Source of the DNA: Bacteroidaceae bacterium
GTDB lineage: Bacteria > Bacteroidota > Bacteroidia > Bacteroidales > Bacteroidaceae
Assembly (NCBI GenBank): GCA_017536765.1
Contig: JAFXGV010000051.1
Location: 1 to 64,000 of the forward strand
Direction: 5' to 3'
DNA length: 64,000 nucleotides
Shown here: piece after piece, positions 55,156-64,000 of the stretch
Layout: each line of letters starts with the position of its first letter
Numbering within the stretch: position 1 is the first letter of the stretch
The notes under the pieces: generated by a model
The model's database searches: none
What the model was told of the DNA's origin: nothing
What the model saw: the letters and a program-made list of their open reading frames with translations, nothing else
Position numbers and translations under genes: made by a program

Positions 55156-56961
55156 CTATTGCATACTCTCTGTTTCGGCACTCTCCTCCTCATCTTCTAC
55201 AGGAATAAGGAGTATTGCATCTATACGGAAGTTGTTGTCAACCGCTGTACTCTGCAAATATGAATTACCCATCTTTGTACCTGCCAACTTGGCTCCGGAA
55301 ACAGTAACCTCAACGGTATAATGCTTATTTTCAAATGATTTTGTGGTAAAACCATTGAATTTCTCGCAATATTGGAAATCGAATATGTGAGGCTCGCCGG
55401 TTTCTGCATCACAAAGGAAGATTGTGTCAATGGCAGCCTTGTCGGGGCGTATCGCATCGGCGGGCATATATCCTTCGCCACCATTACGAAGAGCAACTTT
55501 CAAACTGGGATCGGGGAATTCGGCCATAACCGAGCCGCTCTGGCTCACTGTAAACATCAAGGCCGATTGATTCTTGTTTGTCACACCGTCACCCTTGGTG
55601 AGAATATCCTCGGGTATTGCAATTACTGCAATCTTGTATTTTGCAGAAAGGACATCTCTTGCAAAGAATGTACGGGAAGGAAGTATAGAACCATCTGCTT
55701 GCGCAAGCAAATAAGAATGGGCCGATACCTCACCTTCATATATTTCGTTCTGCTCTCTCTCGTCTACTTGTACGCTTGTAAATGTACCACGCTGAACATA
55801 CGCCTCAGACTCGTCTTGTCTTACATTATTTACTTTATCAGCCTCGATGCGTATTGTATCGTGCCACAAATCTGTGGGTTTGAAAGGCATCTTGTCGAGC
55901 ACGCGCAACTGTCCGTTAGAGGTCTCGTAAACCTCATTGTAAACGAGGTCGGCTGTTGCCACCTTCTTGCGAGGATTGTCGCGGTACATTGCAATGAGCG
56001 AGTCGGGGAGGTTATCGAAATCTATTACTTTGTCGGCAAACTCCTGCTCTGTCATACTGTATGTGAGGTAGCGCAGGTACTCTTTGGCACCACGTACCTG
56101 TGTGAGTGAATCGGCCTCAATCTTCTGCTCCTCGGTGAACTCCTCGGTATTGAAACGGAAATAGTTTGCAGCCTCGGCTGTGATTTCGTTCCATACCTCG
56201 GTTGTGGGAACATATACAATGTAGGTTGAATCCTCGTTGTCGATGGGGCCGAGGTTACCAAAGTTCAGAATCTCGTTAGACTCCACATACAATGTATCAA
56301 GGTATGTAGGCTTCTGGTTCACAATGGGACCTGGAATACTGTTGTAGTGGTCGATATCTTTAATTGTGAACGATTCGCAGAAATCCCAGAAAGAGCTTAT
56401 GATATTCACGCTCTTAAGCATTTCCCATACAGAGGGTTTGTACTCCACAGCTGTTGAAATCTTGTGGATAATACCGTTCTTTGCGTGGATATTGGTCTCA
56501 ACAACCTCTCTGCCACCATATGTATAACCATTCTCTGCATCACCTACAAATGCTACATATTTACCGTTGAGCATCAAAAGGCTGTTATTTTCCAATGTGC
56601 CGTTGGCCGGATGACGGAAATTGGAGATATGGTACTTTACAAACTGCTGGAAAACGGTCTCTCGCTCACCATTCTCAATTTGCTCAATGAGAGCATCTTT
56701 ATCGACTGCGCTATTGATTGGCGCCCAAACGGTATATACTCTTGGTTGGTTCAACAACGAGTCGAGACAGCCACACTTGTCCACAACCTCCAAGAAATTG
56801 GCATAGTCGGGATCTCTTTGCATCACGCTCAACAATGTCAGTTCTGAATCGCTGGGCTCGGGGAATACGTACACATCATTATCTTCGCAAGAATAACTTG
56901 CAAAGAGAGTGGCAACCGCCGCCAATGCTACTAATATTTTATGCTTAAACATTGTTTTCAT
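55156..56961 (-). CDS. Fasciclin-domain lipoprotein (module 2)
   Basis: A 601-residue surface lipoprotein. Lipobox YSC with Cys25. The region about 40-170 is a fasciclin fold: YTVWAPINSAVDKDAL, then FVKYHISNF and the closing NGIIHKIS. A second, more diverged fasciclin-like unit follows (about 180-340), and a beta-rich C-terminus ends in a Glu-rich tail. Fasciclin domains usually mediate adhesion or ligand binding. It is the first gene of the second fasciclin-SusC-SusD unit, 91 bases after the SusD gene of the first. Confidence 0.85.
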   Translation of the reverse strand: MKTMFKHKILVALAAVATLFASYSCEDNDVYVFPEPSDSELTLLSVMQRDPDYANFLEVVDKCGCLDSLLNQPRVYTVWAPINSAVDKDALIEQIENGERETVFQQFVKYHISNFRHPANGTLENNSLLMLNGKYVAFVGDAENGYTYGGREVVETNIHAKNGIIHKISTAVEYKPSVWEMLKSVNIISSFWDFCESFTIKDIDHYNSIPGPIVNQKPTYLDTLYVESNEILNFGNLGPIDNEDSTYIVYVPTTEVWNEITAEAANYFRFNTEEFTEEQKIEADSLTQVRGAKEYLRYLTYSMTEQEFADKVIDFDNLPDSLIAMYRDNPRKKVATADLVYNEVYETSNGQLRVLDKMPFKPTDLWHDTIRIEADKVNNVRQDESEAYVQRGTFTSVQVDEREQNEIYEGEVSAHSYLLAQADGSILPSRTFFARDVLSAKYKIAVIAIPEDILTKGDGVTNKNQSALMFTVSQSGSVMAEFPDPSLKVALRNGGEGYMPADAIRPDKAAIDTIFLCDAETGEPHIFDFQYCEKFNGFTTKSFENKHYTVEVTVSGAKLAGTKMGNSYLQSTAVDNNFRIDAILLIPVEDEEESAETESMQ

Positions 56962-56989
56962 CTTAAATACAATTTTATTGTTTTGAGGC

Positions 56990-57027
56990 AGGAGGGCATC
57001 CTATCAATATGAGAGAATGCCTCTCCT
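56990..57027 (-). other. Imperfect stem-loop between PUL modules
   Basis: Complementary arms of about ten bases (56990-56999 and 57017-57027, one bulge) lie in the 91-base gap between the first SusD gene and the second fasciclin gene. It may reduce read-through between modules. Confidence 0.35.
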
Positions 57028-57052
57028 AAACTTTATTTTTGTTTATACCTTA

Positions 57053-58807
57053 TCAGTTTTGTTCAATCTCGCTATTGTCTGAAGACTTACAAGACTTGTT
57101 CTGCTCCAGCAACGGGTTGAATCGAATCTCATTCTTTGCTATAGGCATAAAGTAGGCACTTATGTGGTTATAGCGACGGAGCATCTCCTCCTCGTCCACG
57201 CCGTGACGTTTTTTCTTGTACGAGAACGATGTATCTTCGCCCTGCAGTGCCATACGCACAATGTCGTACCAACGACGGCCCTCGAAGCAAAGCTCGCGCA
57301 CGCGCTCGTCACGTACAAGCTCAAGACACTTTCTCTGCTCTACATAGTCGCTGTAATTAAGTTCGTTGTCGATATCGGTTGTATCCATTCTCCAACGCTT
57401 GTTGATAGCCTCGGTCAGATTGAATGCCTCTTTAATCTCATCCTCAGATGCCACTGAGCGAGAAAGCAAAGCCTCGGCCTTCATAAGCATAACGTCGGTC
57501 TTGCGGTATACAATCCAGTTGGCATCGTATGAGTCGCTTGCACGATATGTACGGGTAGCAGACGGACCATATGATGTTGCGGTACTCTTAGCAGTGTATT
57601 TTGCCACGAATGTCTCTACAGGAGTATTTGTTCCTGTATCGGAAGATGAACCGTCGGGGTTGGGCACATACTTGGTTGTGAACGCATACTGGCGCAAGTC
57701 GTCATCCTCATAAATTTCGGCGAGCCAGTTTTCCTGCACCACATACATACCACCGTTGTTACCGCCGGCACCAAAGGCACCTGAGATACCGTTGCCACCT
57801 TTGGCATAGTTGGAGTCATCAATCTGGAACTCAAAGATAGACTCGCGAGAGTTCTTTCCACCAAAAATAGCCTCGTAAACCGAGCTGTAGCCCCTTTTAC
57901 GGTCCTCAACCTCGCCGCTGTTCTGCAAGAGGTTGTATGCATAAGTCTTTTCGTTCTTATTGAAGTAGAACTCTTCGTGAATCTTATCCATCGAATCGAG
58001 TATCTTCTGGCAATTCTCCACAGCCATATCATAGTACTCGTCGGCGGTGTGCTCGGGAGTATATGTACCATCTATTTCTACATAATATTTGGCAAAAGCA
58101 GCCTGCCACATATTAACATCGGCCATCAATGCATAAACAGCGTTGGTGGTAACATATCCCAAATTGTTGGGATTAGCTTCGCCCGATAGCAACACCTTGG
58201 TGCTTGCATCCTCGAGGTCGGCATAAATAACCTTGAGAGCCTCCATAGGATGAGCCTGACGATATTCGGGAATCTCGGCATCGTTAATCACCGCTTTTGT
58301 AGCCAAAGGTATGTTGCAGAAAGCACGGAGCAACACGAAATGTGCATAAGCTCTGAGAGCCTTCATCTGACCTTCCAACACCTGCATATCACCCTCGGAG
58401 AAGTTAGGATCCTGCTCCATTACAAGGGGACCATACTCAAGAACCAGGTTGCAATAGTTGATTGCAGAATAGTATTCTGTCCAAGAGGCATACCCGTTGT
58501 CATCGTACAACAAGCCCTCGGTTATATACTTCTGATGGTCGTTAGAGCTACCTGCAGGATAGTCCACTGTTTCGGCACGCGTCTCACCCCAAAAGATTGC
58601 ATTTCTCAAAGCATTGCTGCTCGAGAGTGTAAGATAGGCTGTTGCTACCATACCATTCACCTCTGCTTCGTTCTTCCAGAAGTCCTCGTGCACAACCACA
58701 CTGGGCGGTATAATGGTGAGGTAATCGGTACAAGAGGTGAAGAATATTCCGCTTATAAAAACAATCGCAAATACGAGTTTTTTATATAATTTGTTTATCC
58801 TTTTCAT
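57053..58807 (-). CDS. SusD/RagB-family lipoprotein (module 1)
   Basis: A 584-residue surface lipoprotein partner of the SusC that precedes it. Start set at the ATG at 58807, giving MKRINKLYKK and a lipobox FTSC near residue 26. The N-terminal SusD segments EVNGMVATAYLTLSSSNALRN and LKALRAYAHFVLLRAFCNIPL-type helices are present, as is the C-terminal RRWYDIVRMAL helix. No acidic tail, in contrast to its module-2 counterpart. Confidence 0.92.
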   Translation of the reverse strand: MKRINKLYKKLVFAIVFISGIFFTSCTDYLTIIPPSVVVHEDFWKNEAEVNGMVATAYLTLSSSNALRNAIFWGETRAETVDYPAGSSNDHQKYITEGLLYDDNGYASWTEYYSAINYCNLVLEYGPLVMEQDPNFSEGDMQVLEGQMKALRAYAHFVLLRAFCNIPLATKAVINDAEIPEYRQAHPMEALKVIYADLEDASTKVLLSGEANPNNLGYVTTNAVYALMADVNMWQAAFAKYYVEIDGTYTPEHTADEYYDMAVENCQKILDSMDKIHEEFYFNKNEKTYAYNLLQNSGEVEDRKRGYSSVYEAIFGGKNSRESIFEFQIDDSNYAKGGNGISGAFGAGGNNGGMYVVQENWLAEIYEDDDLRQYAFTTKYVPNPDGSSSDTGTNTPVETFVAKYTAKSTATSYGPSATRTYRASDSYDANWIVYRKTDVMLMKAEALLSRSVASEDEIKEAFNLTEAINKRWRMDTTDIDNELNYSDYVEQRKCLELVRDERVRELCFEGRRWYDIVRMALQGEDTSFSYKKKRHGVDEEEMLRRYNHISAYFMPIAKNEIRFNPLLEQNKSCKSSDNSEIEQN

Positions 58808-58830
58808 AATAATCATCAACTTTCACGTTA

Positions 58831-61800
58831 TTAAAATCCTACAGAAACAGTGACTGTATATGAACGAGATCTTGGAACCTCAAGATAGTCATATGCTATA
58901 CCATCACCACTCCAGCTAACCTCGGGATCGAGACCGGTATATTTAGACCAGTGCATAAGGTTGTCGGCCGAAGCATATACAGAGAGGGATTTCAAACCAT
59001 ATTTCTTCAACCAATCGGGCTCGAAACGATATGAAATCTGTACATACTGCAAACGCAAGTACGAAGCATCCTCAACAAAGCGGTCGCTACCCAAGTAGTT
59101 GTATGCAGTAGATGTACCATACACCGCACGAGGAATCTCGGTGATATCACCCTCCTTGCGCCAACGATAGTTCACGGCAACACTCTGGTTGTTGAATGTT
59201 GCCATATTCTCGAAGTTCATACGGGCATTGTTCACGCAGTCAATTCCGTAACGATAAGTGAAGTTGGTTTTCAAAGACCAGTTCTTATAGTTGAAGGTAA
59301 AACCGAAACCACCCTGTGCCTTGGGATTTGAGTTACCAAGGTAAACAATATCGAGCTGGTTGATTGTACCATCGCTGTTGACATCCTCGTAGATGGCATC
59401 ACCACCCTTGAACTGATAGGTAGAAGCCTTGCTCTCACGGTCGTAGAACAGTGTCATCTGCTTGGGAGTACCATCGGCATTGTAAACGATATTGCCGTTG
59501 GCATCATATACAATAGGACAGGTACCGTCGTTACCATTCTCTATCTCCTTGAGAGCTTTCTCCCAATTCTTGTAGCTGTAACGATAAACACCCTTGTAAC
59601 GGAAGCCATAGATGGCACCCTTGGGGTTACCAACCTGCACGCGGCCAAGATATTTGCCGTTACGTGCATAATCGTATGTTTCGTTCTTGGCCTCAACGTA
59701 AGCATCCTCCATCTCGAGAATCTCGTTGTAGTTGTTACCAATATTGAAATACATACTTACAGAGAAATCTTTGGCCACCTTCACCGGGCTGGTGCTGAGG
59801 TTCAAATCCCAACCCGAACTGCGCACGGTACCAGAGTTCTTGTATGCAAGGCTGCTGTAACCTGTGGTAGAGGGGATTGTATAGTTTGAAATAAGCTGGT
59901 CATACTCGGTTGTGTTGTAGTAGTTGAACGAACCGTGTATGCGGCCATCAAAGAAACCGAAGTCGGAACCGATGTTGTATTCGTGCTTTCTCGATGCACG
60001 CAGGTCGGTCAAACGGATATTCTCCATCTGGTAACCACCGACGCCCATATAAGTTTTACCTGTTGCACTGTAGCGGTTGAAGGTGTTGTTACCACCGGGA
60101 ACACGGCCACCGAGTGCAAAACTGGGACGTATTGACAACATAGATACAACAGGTTTCATCCAAGACATCCACTCCTCGTCACTGATATTCCAACGACCGG
60201 AGATGGCGGGGAAGAGAGTCCATTTTCTATCGTCACCAAGCGAGGTGTTACCATCGGCACGCAATGAGAAACGGAGTGAGTATTTCGATTTGTACGAATA
60301 GTGGGCATCGGTCATAAATGACACATTACGACCTTCCGATTTCCAAGAACTTACAGAAGAAGGCTTGGAAACCGTAGTGTTTGTAATGTTACCTGTGGGA
60401 AGGCCCGATGATGTGGCTGACTGTCCGTTGCTTGAACTTGTAGAAAGCTCAAAACGTGCATTTGCAGTGAGATAATGGTCCTTATTTCCAAGATAAGGAG
60501 TGAAGATAAGGTCGTGGCGTGTTGTGAACGAAAGACCTTTGTCATCGGCAGAATAAGACTTGTTGATGGCGTCGGAGTACCACTGCTCTTGGGGGTTCAA
60601 CGAACCCGGGGTGTAGTTACGGCTGGCCGATGTCGATGCATTCAGGTTCACCATACCACGGTATCTCAAATGGTGCTCATCATCCTCCAAGCCCCAAAGG
60701 TTATATTCGAGAGTAATCTGGGGGTTGATGCTGTAGTTCTCGCTGTCGCGTGCATCGAGGTTACCGGCAGCAACGGGGTTCTTCAAGGACATACCATTCT
60801 TCAACTCATCTGTTGCCGACTCAAGCATATTGTAATACTCGCTGGTATTGTTACCCTCATCATCCTGTTTGTAAACAGACATATTAGGCATCATAATATT
60901 GGCAGTGTTCATAAGACCGCTACCCTTGTAGTGTCTTTCAAGATATGAGAAAGAGAAGTCGGCAATAACCTTGATGCGCTCCGATACATAGTAGTCGAGA
61001 GCAAGGCGCGATGACAACTGACTCATATCCTCACCAATAACCTGACCGTCTTCCTTTGAATAAGAACCCGACACGCGGAAGGTAGCCTTCTCACCACCAC
61101 CGTTGAGGTTAAGTGTGTACTCGTGACGGTAACCGTGCTTGTCGATGTGGCTCACCCAATCGGTATTGTTGTTGTAGTTCTCATACTCGGGGTGATCTTC
61201 ATCGTAGTTGAGCTCGGGTATATTCACCGGAACCTGGTTACGATTGAAGAGCGACTGCTTCATAAGCATAGTATAGTCGTCACCACTGAGTGTGTTGAAG
61301 TTCTTTGCAGTCCATTTATCCTTGAACTTATATGTGAAACTTACACGGGTGGGACCGCGATTACCACGCTTTGTCTTAATCTTGATAACACCACTTGCAC
61401 CTGCGGGGCCCCACACAGCACAAGAGGCAGCATCCTTCAACACCTCGATTTCGGCAATATCCTCGGTGTTAATCATAAGGAGCTCGGCAAACTTGTCTTC
61501 GTTGTAGTTAGAGAAGTCCTCGCTTTCGGGCACCTGGAAGATGTTTTCGTCAACAACAATCAATGGCTGTTCGCTGCCGTTTACGCCTTCGAGCTGTGAT
61601 GTACCACGCAGACGCATCTGGGTACCTTTACCTACACTACCCGAACCCATAACGACGTCGAGACCGGCAATCTGTCCCTGCAAAGCCTCATCGACCGATG
61701 CAAAAGACAAACCCTCCATCTCCTCCATACTAATCTTCTGGGTTGCGTGGGTGAGCTCGCGCTCGAGGATGTCGAGACCACCTGAGCGGCGAACCTCCTC

Positions 61801-62142
61801 GGCCTCGATAACCACCTCGTCAAGAATTTTGTCCTCAACCATATTTACGTTGAAGACGGTGCGAGTGCCGATTTTAAGTCTTTGAGTCTTATAACCAATA
61901 TAAGAGATCTCGAGCTCATTGGCTGTGTTCTTCACAACCATAGAGAAGTTACCCTCGAAGTCGGTCATAGTAGCCTCGATAATACGATTGTTCTTATCAC
62001 GTTCGGTAACATTCACCATAATCAGTGGGCCTTCGGCATCACTGGTGACTGTACCTGAAATTCTCGCGCCTTTCTGCGCAAATGCAGAAATACCTACTGT
62101 GCAAAAGAGCACGAGCAATAATAAATGCTTTATCTTGTTCAT
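58831..62142 (-). CDS. SusC/RagA-family TonB-dependent transporter (module 1)
   Basis: A 1103-residue outer-membrane importer. Signal peptide (about 1-22), carboxypeptidase-like regulatory domain (ISGTVTSDAEGPLIMVNV), TonB box-like and plug region with MRLRGTSQLEGVNGSEQPLI, then a barrel whose C-terminus ends in TVTVSVGF with a final Phe. It starts 11 bases after the fasciclin gene and ends 23 bases before its SusD partner. Confidence 0.96.
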   Translation of the reverse strand: MNKIKHLLLLVLFCTVGISAFAQKGARISGTVTSDAEGPLIMVNVTERDKNNRIIEATMTDFEGNFSMVVKNTANELEISYIGYKTQRLKIGTRTVFNVNMVEDKILDEVVIEAEEVRRSGGLDILERELTHATQKISMEEMEGLSFASVDEALQGQIAGLDVVMGSGSVGKGTQMRLRGTSQLEGVNGSEQPLIVVDENIFQVPESEDFSNYNEDKFAELLMINTEDIAEIEVLKDAASCAVWGPAGASGVIKIKTKRGNRGPTRVSFTYKFKDKWTAKNFNTLSGDDYTMLMKQSLFNRNQVPVNIPELNYDEDHPEYENYNNNTDWVSHIDKHGYRHEYTLNLNGGGEKATFRVSGSYSKEDGQVIGEDMSQLSSRLALDYYVSERIKVIADFSFSYLERHYKGSGLMNTANIMMPNMSVYKQDDEGNNTSEYYNMLESATDELKNGMSLKNPVAAGNLDARDSENYSINPQITLEYNLWGLEDDEHHLRYRGMVNLNASTSASRNYTPGSLNPQEQWYSDAINKSYSADDKGLSFTTRHDLIFTPYLGNKDHYLTANARFELSTSSSNGQSATSSGLPTGNITNTTVSKPSSVSSWKSEGRNVSFMTDAHYSYKSKYSLRFSLRADGNTSLGDDRKWTLFPAISGRWNISDEEWMSWMKPVVSMLSIRPSFALGGRVPGGNNTFNRYSATGKTYMGVGGYQMENIRLTDLRASRKHEYNIGSDFGFFDGRIHGSFNYYNTTEYDQLISNYTIPSTTGYSSLAYKNSGTVRSSGWDLNLSTSPVKVAKDFSVSMYFNIGNNYNEILEMEDAYVEAKNETYDYARNGKYLGRVQVGNPKGAIYGFRYKGVYRYSYKNWEKALKEIENGNDGTCPIVYDANGNIVYNADGTPKQMTLFYDRESKASTYQFKGGDAIYEDVNSDGTINQLDIVYLGNSNPKAQGGFGFTFNYKNWSLKTNFTYRYGIDCVNNARMNFENMATFNNQSVAVNYRWRKEGDITEIPRAVYGTSTAYNYLGSDRFVEDASYLRLQYVQISYRFEPDWLKKYGLKSLSVYASADNLMHWSKYTGLDPEVSWSGDGIAYDYLEVPRSRSYTVTVSVGF

Positions 62143-62153
62143 GGCTGATATGT

Positions 62154-64000
62154 TTATTCTACAACGTCAGTGTTATTTTCCTCGTCAGATGTGGGGTTTG
62201 CAGGAGTTTTCTCAATAACCTCACCATTGTTTGCATACTTAAGCATATAGCCTTCTTCATCTACATAGTAGCTATATGCATATCTCTTGGTCTTTGAATC
62301 ATACTCTCCACGCACTACACGATAGCCGTCGTTGGCAATAAGCACCTTGGCTTCATCGACGAGAACGTAGTCCTCACGAGACATCTTTGTAAATCCTCCT
62401 GTACGGGGAGCCATAAGATATCCAATAGCGCGCGAAACGGTCAAACCGGTTTCATCGTTGGTAAAGAGGCCGGTACCCTGCTCGGCAACAAGATAGGAAT
62501 TATTGCCCTCGCTATCGGTGTATAAACCATCAGAGGTATTACCCTCGATCTTCATTATACCAACACGTTCGCCATCTTTGGCAAAACGTTGTATGAGGCC
62601 ATCGTAGCCATACAATGCTTGGAATTTCAAGACATTATCTATGAGATGAGCAACAGAAAATGAAGATCTTACGATTGAAGAGGGCACCTTACCTGTGGCT
62701 TTGAACTCAAAGTCGCGGCAAAGCAAGTTCCAAGTTTTGTTCTCCATACCTGCCTCTGCAACAACATTGGCAACACTATTCTCACACTCATCATCAATAG
62801 TAATAGTACCATTACCGGCCTTAACACCAACTCTCAAATAGGTACCCGACGCACCTATTGTCTGTGTCTCGTACTCGGTATCTATCGAGTTGTTATCAAC
62901 AAATATTGAGTTATCCTGGAAATGATAACGAATGAAATCTCTGAGCTGACGCATTGCCGCAGCAGCCTGCAAAGGAGCCGGGCCCTCCAATGCATAAACA
63001 CCTGTACCTTTGGCGCAAGCCTGAATATCCTCCCAAACCGGCATACCGGAATTCACAAATTCCTTGACAGCTTCATTAGAGGGAATATATACGGTATAGT
63101 TGTATCCGCTGAAGATGGGCACACCATTAACCATTGTACCATTGGTTTCGTTGTTGGTCTTTGCGGTGTAGAATACCGAATAGTTCTTCATTGAATCGCT
63201 CTTCACCTTATTGGCTGTAGCATCGGGGAACATTGCGAGCAACAAGGCCTCAAGGTCATAACCATTGGCAGAGGGATCCATAAGTTTGTAGAACTCGCTG
63301 AAGGGAGCATTGTCGTCTATTACAAATACATCATTTTCGTCAAGCGCACCGGCCGAGGTTCTCACCTGCTTATACAAAGACTTTGTACTTGGTGTGGGAA
63401 GGCCTGAATATAGTTTTGTTGTTGTAGGCTCCTCGAACTGCACGGTATTATATGATGCACCATTGAGCTGGTCGGCATAAATAGCCTTTGCAGCTACGTG
63501 ATGACCGTTCTCCACCTGCTCGCCACCCTGGAATATAGGCTTGGCAGGGTTGCTCATATCAACCACTAAAGCACCACCGTTCTTTGCTTTATAGTATTTT
63601 TTACCTGTTGTAACATCGTCAACCACAATAAGGTAGTCGATGAGGTCACTCATACGGTTGTACAAAATACCGGCAAGGGTGGTTGAGGAACCTGTACCGT
63701 TAAAGAACTTCATACCCGCTGCACCAAGGTCAACAACCTGTGCTTTGGCTGTGTATTCCATAGTCTCGGGATCAACCTCGTATGTTTCGGGGTTGAATTC
63801 ATACATCTTGGCATACAGGTATTTCTTGTCGTTCTTGTCAGGGTGGTTCTTGTCATAGAAGAACTGATATACTATAGGTTTCTTTGTTGGATTAACCTCG
63901 TTGGCATATATTGAAACGGGATCGTAATAGATGAACGAACCATCGTCGGGGAGGAAGAGGCTGTATGTAGCCTGCTTGGCCAAAAGGAATGAGTTATATC
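62154..64000 (-). CDS. Fasciclin-domain protein, 5' end beyond window (module 1)
   Basis: At least 615 residues are visible; the frame stays open to the right window edge (YNSFLLAKQATYSLFLPDDG), so the start and any signal peptide are outside. It has fasciclin-like segments (TYSLFLPDD near the edge, and YTVYIPSNEAVKEFVNSG with FIRYHFQDNSIFVD around 62,900-63,100) and a beta-rich C-terminal part. Adhesion or ligand binding at the surface is the expected role. It is the first gene in the window of the fasciclin-SusC-SusD unit. Confidence 0.8.
   Translation of the reverse strand, partial: YNSFLLAKQATYSLFLPDDGSFIYYDPVSIYANEVNPTKKPIVYQFFYDKNHPDKNDKKYLYAKMYEFNPETYEVDPETMEYTAKAQVVDLGAAGMKFFNGTGSSTTLAGILYNRMSDLIDYLIVVDDVTTGKKYYKAKNGGALVVDMSNPAKPIFQGGEQVENGHHVAAKAIYADQLNGASYNTVQFEEPTTTKLYSGLPTPSTKSLYKQVRTSAGALDENDVFVIDDNAPFSEFYKLMDPSANGYDLEALLLAMFPDATANKVKSDSMKNYSVFYTAKTNNETNGTMVNGVPIFSGYNYTVYIPSNEAVKEFVNSGMPVWEDIQACAKGTGVYALEGPAPLQAAAAMRQLRDFIRYHFQDNSIFVDNNSIDTEYETQTIGASGTYLRVGVKAGNGTITIDDECENSVANVVAEAGMENKTWNLLCRDFEFKATGKVPSSIVRSSFSVAHLIDNVLKFQALYGYDGLIQRFAKDGERVGIMKIEGNTSDGLYTDSEGNNSYLVAEQGTGLFTNDETGLTVSRAIGYLMAPRTGGFTKMSREDYVLVDEAKVLIANDGYRVVRGEYDSKTKRYAYSYYVDEEGYMLKYANNGEVIEKTPANPTSDEENNTDVVE

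Noticed and set aside
1..64000. CRISPR array, rRNA operon, intact transposase or prophage genes
   Set aside because: No regularly spaced repeats, rRNA signatures, transposase or phage structural motifs were seen anywhere in the window.

Overview
The window is from a member of the Bacteroidales (Bacteroidota). The evidence is the set of SusC/SusD pairs, DUF4369 and fasciclin lipoproteins, an S46 dipeptidyl peptidase, PorW- and PorX-like type IX secretion genes, T9SS-like C-terminal tails, meso-diaminopimelate dehydrogenase, and promoters of the Bacteroides form TTTG-N19/21-TAnnTTTG or TAnnTTCG. The family (Bacteroidaceae, Muribaculaceae, Prevotellaceae or other) cannot be fixed from this sequence. 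No rRNA, CRISPR array or intact insertion sequence is visible. One tRNA (Pro, anticodon GGG) is present.

Layout. 1-9.1 kb is core genome: an SNF-type sodium symporter, a small outer-membrane beta-barrel protein, a lipoprotein, ddh, pnp, a thioredoxin-fold lipoprotein without its cysteines, greA and a HIT protein. 9.2-17.6 kb is an accessory island, AT-rich in its 15.8-17.6 kb part, all on the minus strand. It encodes a PP2C phosphatase, a lone FtsZ C-terminal-domain-like protein, a DUF1810 protein, an unknown protein, two YbjN-like proteins, a pseudokinase fused to an AAA+ ATPase, a divergent sigma-70-like protein, a 447-residue orphan and a very small protein. Its right edge carries what looks like two abutted insertion-sequence ends. 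17.8-24 kb returns to housekeeping: dihydroorotase overlapping a stand-alone MetH reactivation domain, PlsC, a DUF4369 lipoprotein and an S46 dipeptidyl peptidase. 24-33.4 kb is an operon for secreted proteins: a giant F5/8C-CotH-dockerin protein, a GH29 fucosidase and a GEVED-type protein. 33.6-40.4 kb holds serB, a CPBP protease, menA, tRNA-Pro, a peptidase C26-M19 fusion, an Lrp/AsnC regulator and two FKBP isomerases. 40.7-48.3 kb is one plus-strand run with porW/sprE-like and porX-like genes, tsaE and a YgiQ radical SAM gene, followed on the minus strand by rubredoxin and a Sir2 deacylase. 49.3-64 kb is a polysaccharide-utilization-like locus made of two consecutive fasciclin-SusC-SusD modules; the first fasciclin gene runs off the window.

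How the parts fit. The PorW/PorX pair would support type IX secretion, and two proteins of the 24-33 kb operon end in T9SS-like tails, so that operon is a plausible client. The SusC/SusD/fasciclin modules form a surface uptake system with no glycosidase or regulator inside the window.

The best candidate for a little-described system is the 9.2-17.6 kb island. A phosphatase, a kinase-fold domain that has lost its catalytic residues but is fused to an intact AAA+ motor, a tubulin/FtsZ-fold fragment and YbjN-like (secretion-chaperone-fold) proteins sit together with their own sigma-like regulator. Its function is unknown and no role is claimed here.
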